The notes under the pieces are model-generated. The model was given only the letters and a program-made list of their open reading frames with translations, made no database searches and was not told the origin of the DNA. The position numbers and the translations under genes were made by a program. 64,000 nucleotides of DNA from Epiperipatus broadwayi (lineage: Eukaryota > Onychophora > Udeonychophora > Euonychophora > Peripatidae). Shown in pieces: positions 35,573 to 48,439 of this stretch. How positions within the stretch are numbered: position 1 is the stretch's first letter; every line of letters starts with the position of its first letter. The stretch spans positions 4,762,575 through 4,826,574 of the forward strand of contig JAQFVV010012489.1 of NCBI GenBank assembly GCA_028023455.1. The letters are read 5' to 3'.

Positions 35573-37900
35573 TTGTACTATTACTAACAGTTAAATGCTT
35601 TTACAAGGTTTAAGTAAAGTTTGAATTTTTATAAAAGACATTTAACAATTAATACAAGATAATAGAAATAGTGGAATATATAATTGCATATAAAATTTCA
35701 TCATACACATTATCAGATCAATATTGTGTGAATAATTTTGAAAAATGTAATTAATAATATTATACATCCTTGACTTACAGTTTTCCATTTATATGAATTT
35801 TAAAATGAGTGAAAATAAAGTTTCTAAACATCTGAGATATAGTCAGTTTTATTTTGACTAAAACACTTGATAGATTAGCTATCTATCTCACTCACACTCT
35901 CATTTCATGTATTAAAGGCTGTTATATTTTATTTGGTCTAACAAATGGAAAATTATGTTTGTAAAATAATGTTATTTTTAATTTGTAATTGTTACTGCAA
36001 ATACATTTTACATTATGTCTATTTTAAAAATGTTTTATTTTTACTATGTATTTATGATTTAAAAAGTAAATCTTTGTCTAAAGTGTATATTTTGCTTATA
36101 TATGTTTTTTGAACTTTGAATGTTTATGTATAATGCATAGTTATAAGAGTGACTTTATTAGAGCTTCATTTTGTGCAATTGAGTGTGGTATATATCTATA
36201 TATATAAATTGTAATGGTCAGATTTGTACATTCGCACAACAAAATACAAAATCCTGGCAAATTATATCAAGCTCATCTGGATGAAAGGTTGAGACCTCAA
36301 ATCTGATTGCACCTCAGCTCCTCCACTAATGCTCCATGACTTACTACCCTATGAATGACATATATGAGGCTACACTTGGAATATCTTAGTTCATGTGCTG
36401 GCAGTATCAAAAGGTGGAGCAAAAGACCTAGGGAATATTAACTAAATTACTATACTTTAAATAAACACACATATGGCTGGCTAGATAATACATATATCAA
36501 TAACTAATACTATATTAGAATAGATTTGGACAAGATTTGGTAGTGAATTATAAATAACACATGAAGCAATTATAAGTTTTAAAATATTTAAGTATAATTA
36601 TATAAGATAATAATAATATAAAAGTGCATTGGGATTCATCTTTTACACACTTTAATTAAATGAGTTTATTACAGTTTTAATCTACAGTTTCTAATTATTG
36701 TCTTAATCATGGTATGTCATCCCTACAAGGTTTGCTAATAGTTAAACCATATGAGAATGATAGCTAATATAACTAGCATTTTAATATTTTACATAATGAG
36801 CAGTCAATGTGAATGTTATGCAAATTGTATAATGTAAGCTAGGTCTGAGGTTCAGATCAACGTTGAATGAATAGTATTATGGAGGGCAAATTGGCAATTT
36901 GTAGCATAACTTCCAATATTATGGCTCTACACAAAATAAATAAAAAATGCAGTCTGAATGCACAGTTACTCATGGTATTCAATATCAAGTACTTGGTTCT
37001 TGTGGACTGTACAACTTTCTATCTTAACATAAGGGAACATTTAGTTCAGGTTATCAGAGCAGCTTATATATCAATCTGGACCCTCATGTTCCAGTTCTAA
37101 AAGAAAGAGCTGTCTGAACTAAGAGTAATAGGGTAGCCCTTAAAACCAAAGCCCATTTTAATAAAATATAATAGCATGATATATACTGCAACTATATGCT
37201 TTATAAAAACACATTCATAATTCTTTCTAAATATAAACATTAAAATTAAAGTGGTAAATCAATAGTTTCATTCTGCAAAACTACTATAAGCCTGTTCATA
37301 ATTTAGCATACTTAAATCATTCTAAATTGGATTAATTATGAGTGATCTAGTTTACTCAGTAATCCATATAGTTTATGAGAATAAATTAAGGGGAAGTAAA
37401 GCATATTTGGGACTTAAAATTAATTAATTATTTATAATATGCTTTAAAATATCATTTTCCCTTACTTAACAAAAAAGACATTTTAACAAGCAAACTTAAA
37501 TTAAACAATAATCTAAAACATAGTAGCTTTAATTAATTAATAGATATATATGAGTAGGTTTTCAGACCCGACATTTATCAGATGTGCTAATCAGCAATAT
37601 AAATTATCTATGTGAGAGTGACTAATCAACTCTCCAAAATTATTATTATTATTATCAATCTCTGCTCAGAATGGCATAACATAGATAAATAAATTAACAA
37701 ACATATAAAATAGATAGTAGGCATGACCACAGAAGCAGGTAAGACTCTTACAAAGATTATTATTAAATTAAATTTACACAATTTACTTTTAAAAAAGTTT
37801 ACAGACTAATATTAAAATAAAATTACATAATTTAATTTAAAAGAGTTTACAGATTATTATTTTGACTTTTCATCATTTATCTAGTTTTAGAAATTAATTT
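35573..37900. other. Intergenic DNA, no gene recognised
   Basis: A less A+T-rich patch at 36275-36430 (gcacctcagctcctccacta and following) might be a repeat or a UTR. The plus frame 36867-37100 (77 codons, NSIMEGKLAICSITSNIM) has no recognised motif. taattaatta-type runs lie at 37420-37540. Confidence 0.4.
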
Positions 37901-37942
37901 AAAGGTTTAGTTTAATGTTTTATAGAGCTCTGTGGAAGAAAT

Positions 37943-38233
37943 TTACCAATTTTTTTCTAGCTGATTCACTTGAAACTGATGTTGTCCATTAGATGGGCTT
38001 GCAATATCTTCTTCACAGGCTGTGGGTCTCAAACCCCATCTCCACTCTGGACCAATTCCTGGAAAAGGAAGGGGCAGTGGTTGCTCTAGTCCATGGTTCT
38101 CATTGTAGCAAAATGTAATGAGTGAACCATGTTTACTGAATTTTGGATTTTTTATCAACTCTTTCGCACCCCCCTCACAAGTCATTAAGATATTTATGAG
38201 CTTTAGTTTCCAAGTCTTAAATTTTAATGACAC
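37943..38233 (-). other. Unassigned 96-codon ORF in a less A+T-rich island
   Basis: A minus-strand frame of 96 codons from ATG at 38233. The middle (residues about 40-80, GLEQPLPLPFPGIGPEWRWG) is unusually rich in Pro, Gly and Trp for this window and the DNA there is clearly less A+T-rich. No family is recognised and no zinc, kinase or RT motif is seen. It could be an exon fragment of a host gene, a processed-gene remnant or part of an unknown repeat. The start codon is only the first ATG in the frame. Confidence 0.25.
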
Positions 38234-39180
38234 ACATTAATTTTAGCAAAGTCTAAAGATCCAGCTGTAATTATTGATAAGAAGCACCAAGTTAATGATT
38301 TTGCCTTCATTTTTAACATTATGTTTAAAACATCATTAAAATTTTGTTTCTCAGATTACCATTTAATGAAAAGTAATTATGAGAAATCTTATAACCTTTG
38401 ATTCTTTTTATTTAAAAGAGATTTAAACTGGCAACATTCTAGCATATACAAAAGACAGACACCCCTGAATTTAAGAATTATATACAAATATTAATGATTC
38501 TGTAAATTAAGTAGCTTAAAAGATAATTTAGAAAAAATTTAAAATATATGTAATGTTTACTAAATCTATGACATTACAGTTCCCTTTTCATATATACCTA
38601 GGTGTGTTTCCATGTATACAACGATGTTCATAACTTATTTTAATTTTATTAAATTATAAATAAATATATATAAAAAATTATAAATGCATATATATTATAT
38701 ACATACAAGCATGAACATAACTATTAGATGTTTGTGCAGATACAATTATAGAAACATACATATAAATATACACTGTTACAGATTAAAACAACTATTGTAA
38801 GCTTATATACATGAACTGGGATGGGTTTGAACTGGGGAAAAGATACTACTATGGCACATAGTAGGTGAAATAGAATGATAGACAAAGAATACTCTTTCAA
38901 TATATAACAATAAAAATAATAAATATAATGGCAATTAACTATTATATACAGTCTTACAATCCACTCTCAGCTTCTATTAAATTCAAAAAATATAATGGAA
39001 GCAAATGTTAATAAGTTAGTGAGTAATTCTAAAAATGTCATACTATCAAGCAGAAAAGTAATGTTGTGTATCAAATTTTTGTGGATGTGTGTTATTATAT
39101 ATAGATTAATTGAGGAGCAGTATTAAAAAAAATATTAAAGAAGCAGTGTGTGAAAAGTAAAAATAATTATGACTTAATGA
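38234..39180. other. Intergenic A+T-rich DNA, no gene seen
   Basis: Only short stop-dense frames and ata-rich runs (38640-38780). Confidence 0.5.
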
Positions 39181-39475
39181 CTCCTTCAGTTTTCTTGGAT
39201 CATGAAGAGCTTCTAATAATAAATTTAAGTTTGATATTGAAAGTGTTAAGATTCTTCAGAAACAGAGAAACCATAATAAAAGAAAAATTAAAGAAGCAAT
39301 TTTAATAAATAGAAATAAAATGAATATAATTAATAGACAAGCTGCTAACATTAAAATTCAGGATTTATGGGATTTGAGTTGATGATATTTGATTCCATTT
39401 TTTTTTTTTTTTTGAATTTAACAGCAGTTGAGGAGGGTTAATAAATTAACTGAAAGTACTTCTGCAGATTGAATA
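39181..39475 (+). mobile_element. Penelope-like element 3' end, copy 3, with hammerhead
   Basis: Plus-strand codons ending TGA at 39380-39382 contain FDIESVKILQKQRNHNKRK, KEAILINRNKMNIINRQAAN and IQDLWDLS. They line up residue by residue with the GIY-YIG C-terminus at 19527-19814 (NRQ-AN and LW conserved). A frameshift near 39215 separates this from an upstream SVFLDHE block that matches SIFFDHE there. A T/A-rich spacer and a hammerhead fold follow, the same order as at 19.4 kb. It is more diverged than the 19-kb pair. Confidence 0.7.
39423..39467 (+). ncRNA. Hammerhead fold in Penelope copy 3 (C3 mutated)
   Basis: Stem I GCAG/CTGC (four pairs), TTGAGGA in place of CTGAGGA, two G, stem II GTTAAT/ATTAAC around AA is fully paired, then T and GAAA. 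Stem III is A-G...C-U around TA, with U as the cleavage base. The C3-to-U change should abolish activity, but stems I and II are well kept. Confidence 0.6.
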
Positions 39476-40064
39476 ACTGTATATAATAGCTAATTACTGT
39501 TATATTTATTATTTTTATGAGTATCACAATAGTTTTTAATTAATGGACACTTTATTTGTGTGTGTATATATATATAATTCTCACTTTTGACAGTTCAGCT
39601 GAACTCAGTCAAATAACTTTCACTACTACTGTTCTTGCAAGGCTATCAAGTGTGTGCACACTAACAATTTACACTTTTTTAGAATCAGGTATCATTTTGA
39701 ATATGATCATCTTTTAATCCTTGGCTTGAAGCAGTTGTTATAGGTTAAGTGCTTTATAATTAAGTTAATGTAAATCTATAATTTCCACAATATATATAGT
39801 TAATGTAGAAAATATTTTACCCAAAGGTGATATTAAAGCCTCTTTTTATATAACTTAGAATCATATACAGTAAAAATCAATTCTACTCATTCTAAAACTC
39901 ATATAAGATGTTAATTATAAGTTAAGTATATCTACTTATAACTTTGAAAAATTGTACATTTATTAAGATTACATATGTATAAACATGATTTACTGTCTAC
40001 CTTCCTTTTGTTAAACTGCATACAAATGGGTTTTCTTAGATAAGTTATGTTTCTAGAATAGTTA
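39476..40064. other. Intergenic A+T-rich DNA, no gene seen
   Basis: No domain or repeat recognised. A gtgtgtgtatatatata run lies at 39557-39577. Confidence 0.5.
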
Positions 40065-40065
40065 C

Positions 40066-40410
<345 letters not shown>

Positions 40411-40924
40411 AAAGTATAAGCATAAATGATTTTTGCAATGTTTGACAGTCTACCAAAGACAGGAAAAATAAAAATAATTTCAAAACATCCATTTGAATTA
40501 TTAAAATTGAAGATTACACACACACGCATGCACCCACATTATTAAATAAGATTATCTTATTCAGATTCTAATTTCTATATTAAACGAACAGCATATTTAA
40601 TAAAATGAGCAATAACAGTATTGTCAGATGAACCAAGGCTATAGAATACCATCAATAATACTTTAAAGGCATCATGACTATTTACCTTTTTTGTCAGATC
40701 ATAATTTAACCTCCAAAATGTATATTTATAGAGCAATGTATTTTCATTGAGGTATTATCAAGATTTATTTGAAATCACGCAACAAATATAAACTTTTGAA
40801 TTTTTGTGATCGTCATCATTTATACAGCCTATGCTTTTTGATTGCCTCAATGTGATAGCTAACAGAAAAACTTGAAAATAGATTAACATTATATTTGTAC
40901 ACTCATTCCAGCTATTATTTCTTG

Positions 40925-41030
<106 letters not shown>

Positions 41031-41329
41031 AATGTTTGTCATACTATTGCATTTTTCATGTGATGTGATGGCTAGTGACATCATTCATCTTAGCATTTTG
41101 ATCAATTATATATATAGAATGAACATGTATGTTTGATGACATTTTAATAATAATTTATTTGTTGGATTATTTCTATTATCTAATATTAAATATTGAACAT
41201 TATTTAAATTTTCTAAATACATTCAACTATTAATAAAAGCATGCAGATTATTAAATAACACAATGATTCAATTGATATTATTTTTCTGTCTTCTTAGTAT
41301 TTCTAATCTAACCAGTAACAGTATTAGCA

Positions 41330-41406
41330 TGAGAGTTGAATCTGGGCACTTATATTTTTGAATACTGATTTTAAAGTAGTGCTTTAACCAAATGAGCTAT
41401 TCAGCC
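41330..41406 (-). mobile_element. tRNA-derived SINE or tRNA pseudogene, family B
   Basis: Minus strand: GGCTGAATAGCTCATTTGG, then TTAAAGC gives a very good RNA polymerase III box A (TAGCTCATTTGG). About 45 bp further on, AGATTCAACTC is a damaged box B. Acceptor and anticodon stems do not pair well, so it is not a working tRNA. A related but weaker sequence lies at 62672-62730. Confidence 0.65.
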
Positions 41407-43742
41407 AAAAAATCCCAACATATAATTACTATTAAACCATTATATATTGTGACCATCTGAATAGGCACAAAACAAATTTTAAATAGATAACACTATATCA
41501 GTAATAACTAATTGTGTTTAGCTAAAAAAGGGAAAGAACATGAAAATTTAAAAATTTTTCATTAATAATCCATACCCTTCTTTAGAAAGTTGCTTACAAA
41601 TATTATTTAGAAGTTTTAAGACATTTATTGTTTCTTTGATGGGTTTTTAATGATAGAAAGGGGTTCTGGCTTGTCACAGAAAATACTAGTGTATAGATTG
41701 AGTTGATACAGATTTATTTTATTTGTCTGCAAGACAGTGGTTGATATTTGTTTAGTGGTTTTCTCATTTATTTGCTCATTGATACTTCATCCCATAGTAT
41801 ATTTAGTAAAGTATATTTGACTCATGGTCATATAAGCTTCTTACTGCAGCATATATATGTGTGCATGTATGCTTGTGCCATCCTACATCTTCATTTTCCC
41901 CCTATGTATTTGGTTATGATACAGAATATTATGTTTTGTGGTGAAATATTTAAATTTATAATAACTACCTTTAGTAACCAATTAAAATACATTTTGAATG
42001 ATTAATGGGTAGATGAATTGGTGAATTGTGGAGCAGACCAAATACACTATCAACTACTTTATTTGATCAATAATTATTTTTTTAAGAGTGTAAAATTATT
42101 TTTTTATTGATTCAATTTGATTAATATTATTTAGAAGATAGAATTATTTTTTTTTTGAAGAGAGAAAACAGTTATTGAATATTTTCAGCTAATTATCTTA
42201 TTGCCAAGGGGGTGATTAATCTTTTTGAAGTTGACCTTTGGGGGAGTAACCTTTTGATTGGTGGAAGGAATGAATATCTAAGCAATAATTGGTAATGAAA
42301 AGAAAAATATAATAAAGTAATCTGTTTTATTACAACTCTCTCTCTCTCTCTACAAAGTGGTTCTTCTTCTAAAATCAAGTGGTTAATATTCAATTTAAAT
42401 TTAAAAGTACAACTTTCTTTAAATATTATTTTTCTTTATATGAAACTAGTTAAAAGAGTTCTCTTTGGAATATAAAGAAAGGATGGGAGTGTAATAGACT
42501 TCAACAAGGTATATCACCCTATGTTTTTAATTAACTAACTTTAGATTTATTATCATTGTTTAAAATGCGTGCCTGTGTCTATAACTCAAATTTAATTGAT
42601 GTAACTTTAATCTTTAGTATTAATAAAAAAACTGAATTGTATAAATTTTGCTATTTTATAGAAACAATTATGCTGAACTTTTTAACAAAACATTTTATAA
42701 ACTCTAGACTAAAATTTTCTTCTGGCTGCGGAAAAGTAAAACTCAAATGGAAGGATGTGTGTGTCTAACTTAGTGTAACATGCCAAATTATTATTGAATG
42801 AGAATTATGCCTAGCCATTCATATCATATAGGATTTTAATGCATGACTTATATAAAACTAGTGGATAACTAACCTCTATGAAATGTGCTTATAATTTAAT
42901 GCGAGTGGAAGAGCATGAATATTACATGTGTACATTTTCTTATTATTCTCCTCATTGATACTTAACATATCACTAAAAATATATTGTCATTTAAATAATT
43001 ATGCAGAATTAAGTGAATATCATAAAGTAATTAACTATTCACCTAATGGATGGCCTTTGATAAAGTATTGTGAATTTCTTAATAAACATTAACTTTAGTC
43101 AAAGTTAATTGATGGTAAACTAATGCTCCTTTTGAAATTTATGAGAATAATTGCTAAGTTATAAAACAGCAAATCCACCAGGAAATTAAACAATAAAATA
43201 TTACTAAAAATCTGCAGCAGTAATCATAATTTATTATGAAAAGAAAATATGTTGAATATATTCACATGCTATATTGTATTAGCAATTTTAATTAGCTATC
43301 TGCTAAGAACTTCGGAAGCTGCTTTTCAATTGGATCCAAAAATGTGTATTGTCCATCCTGTGGGAAATGTGTGTATTCCTACTAATATCTATTAATTTTA
43401 TAATTATTGTCATTATCTTCATACGTGTCTAAGAAGCTTTATTTACAGATTATAAGAATGAACTTTTATTTTTCAGCTAAAGAAGATTTAATTATTTCTT
43501 GTGTTGTTAGTGTATGGTAGATAGGTAGATCAATTTATATGTCTCTATGTCTTTTTTAATTTTTTATTATTTTCTTTTACTCCAAGATTGTCTCAGACAT
43601 GTATAATATGAAAAGTATTATACTGGGTAATTGATTGTTATTTTGATGTGATTTTTTTTATATACATATATTCTATACACTTATGTTAGTGTTAGAAATA
43701 TTTATTTGCTATTATGAAGTCAGCAGCTATTTTTAAGAGGAT
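41407..43742. other. Intergenic DNA, no gene recognised
   Basis: Short frames at 41748-42005, 42193-42393 (minus) and 42556-42768 have no recognised content. A (CT)n run lies at 42334-42351 and a G-rich patch at 42205-42270. Confidence 0.45.
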
Positions 43743-44031
43743 AAATGCATAAAAAAGTATTATTTTTACCTTTGCGTTGTCAGAGATGATGAGATCTATT
43801 TGATAATAATTATTATACTTCAAATTTAAAATATTTATGGTTCACCATAAATTAAAATTTTATTTCGATTTATTAGTTAATTAATGTTAAATGCACAAAA
43901 GTATTGTTTTATATTTGCATTGTCAGGAATGATGATGTCTGTTTAATAGTGATTATTATTCCTCAAAATTTGAAGCATTTATAATTTGTCATGAATTAGA
44001 GATTTATTATCGATTTATTCGTTAATGTTGG
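43743..44031. repeat. Tandem duplication, 2 units of ~146 bp
   Basis: Unit 1 (43743-43888) and unit 2 (43889-44031) share aaatgca-aaaagtatt at their starts, ttgc-ttgtcag-gatgatga in the middle and cgatttattagttaa-ttaatgtt-type ends. Divergence is moderate. Confidence 0.75.
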
Positions 44032-45044
44032 TATAATACCTACATATTAAATGTGATTTGAAATTATTTTGTGCATTGTTATGCATGCGTGTGCTGTTTT
44101 GTGTGATTAATTTATATAAATTGTTAAATTTATAATTGCTTGACTTGCATTTTTTCAGTCGGTTTCAGATTATGTAATATGCCAAAAGAAGTGAAAAAAT
44201 TAGGAATTTATCTAAGAATGAATTTATTTTTTTAATGTTTAGAATAAAATGTGCTAATTAGCTATGAAGAAAAAAATCCTTAAGGATATATATTATATTG
44301 TCAGAGATTGAGAGAACTCTTCCTTAGTTATTTAAATACTTACCATGAGTGGATATTTCCTAGATTAAGCATTTGTGTATTATGATGATTATATTATATG
44401 AAGAGTAGCAGTGTATTTCCCTTGTTTTCAATGATGAGACTGTGTTTACTACAATATTGAACCTCTGAGTAAGGTTAAGGAGTCACTATATTTTGTCATT
44501 TAGATTATTAGAATTAAGAAGATCTTCTTGATCCTCATGTGTCCATTTTAGAAAGTTTTTCCATCGTATAATCATAGCTATGTGTAATATAGTTTGTCAA
44601 TTAAAATAAAAAAGTAGGATTAATCTCTTTTGTGGAACATCTAAAGCAGAAATAGTACTAAAGTTATTGGTTGGTCTATGGGATCATTCATATTATGATA
44701 TTTTATCTCTTAATTTTATAAGCAAACCGATGGGATGTGGCTGTGTTAATTATATTATAACAGGTGGCATAATACAGAAGCATGCACAAATTACTATTGA
44801 TTCTGAAGAGATGGAAGAAATCTATCACTGGATTTGTAAGCCTTGGGTAGATATTACAAATCATATCATACTAATTTACTTTAAATTTTAAATCATCAAA
44901 TCCTCAGAATGATTCATCCTCATCTTGAATGAGTAAACAAAAAGAAATGGGAAAAGAAAGTGTAGCTAGTTAATAAAATTTTTCAATTGATTTATAAAAG
45001 ATAATGTGACCTTTTAATTCACATGTTTAGATCCACATTGCATT
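44032..45044. other. Intergenic DNA, no gene recognised
   Basis: The plus frame 44667-44891 (74 codons, MVGLWDHSYYDIL, later GCGCVNYIITGG) is not recognised. No repeats. Confidence 0.4.
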
Positions 45045-45460
45045 ATTTAATTACTCCAGTGTTGGTTTGGTTGACACAGAATATTAGAATTGGCTGATGA
45101 CACGTATATAGATGAAGTAACAATATAAATGTTTCTTTTAATGTTTAATTACTCCAGTGCTTGTTTGTTAACAAATGTTTAATAAAACATATTAGAATTA
45201 GCTAATAACTCGTATGTGATTGAAGTAAATTATAAAGAACTTTAGTTTAATATTTGATTACTCCAATGTTATTTGCTCAATAATGAATATTGGAATTGGC
45301 TAATATCGTGTATACATATGAAGTAAAAGTATAAAGATGTTTCTTTTGATGTTTAATTACTCCAGTGTTTGTTTGTTAATAAATGCTTAATAAAGCATAT
45401 TAGAATTGGCTAATAACATATACATGTTTGAGGTAAAAATACAAAATGTTTCTTTTGACT
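45045..45460. repeat. Tandem repeat, 4 units of ~100 bp
   Basis: ttactccagt or a close variant recurs at 45051, 45149, 45258 and 45357 (spacing 98, 109 and 99). Each unit then has tattagaattggctaat and a tgaagtaa-type phrase. Units 1-3 end in attcaagtaa-like text and unit 4 runs out at a ttttgactgc edge. Confidence 0.85.
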
Positions 45461-46897
45461 GCATAATGTAATAAATGTTTTATTTGTTAAAAACCTTGTT
45501 GAGATTTATTCTTTTATAAGCATTTGCATTCTTGGTTTCCACACATACCTATCCAATATGATATAATTGCACTATTTCATGAACTTAATAATGAATATGA
45601 TAAAATCTGATGATGTTATTTTCCTGATCTAAACATTACATGAAATGCTTAATTATTTGATAAACTTCTAGGAAGTTTATGCACTCAGTTATTATTTAGA
45701 TAATGATTTGAAATAAAAAGGTACCCTATTTATTTTGTTGTCTAATTACTATTTCATTAGAACAATACTTAATTTTATGTTGTTATGTAGTATGCTGGTA
45801 ATTGGTAGCTATATATAGTAAGAATTATTAAATAAGTTATGTAATAAAATCTTTGAGGTATTCCCTTATTGATTCAAAGTAGATATTAATATAGTCATTT
45901 GATTTAAACTAATCATTTAGTAAAGTTGATTAGTGCTATATCTTTGTTTTATTTAATTTAAAGCTTATTATACAGCCAAAGTTAATTAGTGTTATATCTT
46001 TTTTTGTTTCATATAATTTAAACTTGTTGTACACTAAAAGGTGATTAGTGAATTTAGATGATGGAAGGAATTAAACTTGAATTATAACTTATTAGCTTGG
46101 CCGGATGGAACTTTATCGAGTTCAATTACTTATTTATTACAAAACCAAGTAAATATTTTACTCTTATTGATTCATAATATTTCTTCCTGCATTTTATTTG
46201 CATTTTTCATATTATAGAATTCTGTGGCCCTCCAATGAGCTAAGCTATAGTTGAACATTATTCTAAGAGTCTCAATTAGTAACTGAAAGTAGAGTCAGAT
46301 TATTAATTTATTCTATTATCAATAGAATTGGTGCCCCCAGGTATTTATTTGTAGGAGATGTAGGATTGGTGTTGGGAGAGAGTTACAATATACATAAAAT
46401 TTTAGGTTCTTTTTTTTTTGACATTTGGGCAAAATGTTTTAGCTACAATTATAATAATTGTAATCTTAAATCAAAAATGTTAAAATGTATTTATAATTGA
46501 TTTTTGACATATTATTATGAAATATAATATCATAAAATATAACATAGCTATAGAATGCTGATGATGGCAGTTAGTATAGTTGAAAATGTTAAGGAACAAA
46601 ACAAAATTGCTTTTAAAGAGTCCAAAAAATGAAAAGTAATATATCATATATTTTTCAGGGTTAGTAAAACACAAGGATCAAAAAGCCCAAACAATGTTTT
46701 ACACTTTGCCCATTTATATTACAAAATGTTAATGATTGTTAAAAATTCCTCTTCATAATATTGCACATTTTACTTGCATATGTATATGAGCATCTTTTCT
46801 AATTTTACTCATTCAATGAAAGATAATAAACATCACATGACCACTGTATTTTATGCTTGTATACAACTGTTGTCAAAAAAAAGGCAAAACTTACTAT
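45461..46897. other. Intergenic A+T-rich DNA, no gene seen
   Basis: Loose repeats of the phrase gttatatctttgttt occur near 45935 and 45990. No coding sequence. Confidence 0.45.
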
Positions 46898-47040
46898 ACG
46901 TATGCCACACACAGCAAGCTAGAGTAATCAATGGATGCCAGAAGGCTTGTGCATAAAATCCCCATCTAGTGCCTACTCATCCAATATCCCCAGACTAGTT
47001 TCTGGCTTGTGGCCTTCATAAGTGAAAGATACAGTTTTTC
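46898..47040 (-). mobile_element. Hammerhead repeat family B, copy 2
   Basis: Minus-strand copy of the 35.4-kb repeat. It reads aggccacaagccagaaacta, gtctggggatattggatgag, taggcactagatggggat, tttatgcacaagccttctgg, and then gatt-actct. The first core box is CTTATGA instead of CTGATGA. Stem III ACTAGT and the C at the cleavage position are intact. Confidence 0.75.
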
Positions 47041-47792
47041 AAGTATAATGTAGTGTTTTTAAATTTATAAATTCTTATCTCACATTTAACTAAAACATTG
47101 CCCAAGCTCATTTAATCCATATCATATAATATTTTACTAAATCTGTACATCTTTTGGAATTTATTTTAATAATTTAGTTTATCATTTTTTTATAAAGGTG
47201 TTGAGCCCAACTTCATTTCAAATATATACATAATATGCAAATGATCAAAGTTCATTAATTTTTTAAAATAGTAAATAGAAAAAGCAAAAAAAAATTAGTT
47301 TATTATAAAATAAATTATCTTTATTTTATTAATCATTTTCATTAAATAAAAAAATAATGCATATAGCCAATAATCAAATTATTAATATTGTATAATCAAA
47401 AAATAATAATAACTAAAAAAAATTTTTGTTTTTAGATAAAATATTATTAAAAAATGTTTGAATGCATGCTTTAAATAATTACATATTGCATTGATTTACA
47501 TTTATAAAACTCAGCCATTTAAAATATTGTATCCCATCAGGATGACAGTTAAGATTTTTAACATTTTTTAATGATGGATTCAGATAAAAAAGCAAAATTA
47601 TGTCTTTCAGTAAAATGTTGATTTTTTCTTAAAGCTTTATGTATTAGGAATACACCTCATGACCCCATTGATGATTGCAAACTAGCAATTCACAATAAAA
47701 CAGCAAAGATAGCATAATTATTTTCATATTAATGATTCTAAATCCAATTTTTTTAGTTAAACCACTAAACATAATATGATCTCCATCTCATA

Positions 47793-48008
47793 AACTCTCC
47801 ATACAATAGTGCCATCCTGTGCTAACCAGAGTAATCAATAGATGCCAGAAGGCTTGTGCATAAAATACCTATCTAGAGTCACAAGCCAGAAACTAGTCTG
47901 GGGATATTAGATGAGTAGGCACTAGATAGGGATTTTATGCACAAGCCTTCTGGCATCTATTGATTACTCTGGTTAGCACAGGGTGGCACTACTGTATGGA
48001 GAGTTTTG
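47793..48008. mobile_element. Hammerhead repeat family B, copy 3: palindromic junction of two copies
   Basis: Arms 47793-47876 and 47922-48005 are near-perfect reverse complements (about 84 bp). Both are the right-hand part of family B (tatgcacaagccttctggca through ctctggttagcac to tggagagtt). The 45-bp spacer holds the 3' half of a hammerhead (acaagccagaaactagtctg), so the right-hand copy continues into the ribozyme while the left-hand copy ends at atctag. Only one arm has the core, which means a fold-back or head-to-head insertion rather than a complete pair. Confidence 0.75.
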
Positions 48009-48439
48009 CCTTTATTTTTTTAGTTGTAAGCTATAATCATTACCATGTTGTCATAGCATTTTTTATGGCATCCTTTTTTGTTTAAAATAAAATTTTGCTA
48101 ACTTTTCTTATGATTGGCATTATCCATAGATATCTATTCTTAAACTTGTGGTATAGTCATAATAGTAAACATTTTGTGTCTTAAAGTTTCTAATGAAAAT
48201 TTGATTAAAGGTTAGATAATGAATTGGTTATGAATGCTTAGAAAATGTATTTGCCTCTTTACAATTTCAATAATTCACATCAGAATTTGTTACATTACTT
48301 TTCAAATGTTGATCACAATATGTTTCACAAATGGACAATCACAAATTACATAAAAAATCTTTAACTTTTTAACATATATAAAGTTATAATTTTATAAAAT
48401 TATATGTCATTAAAATAAATACTTTAATAGTAAAACTTA

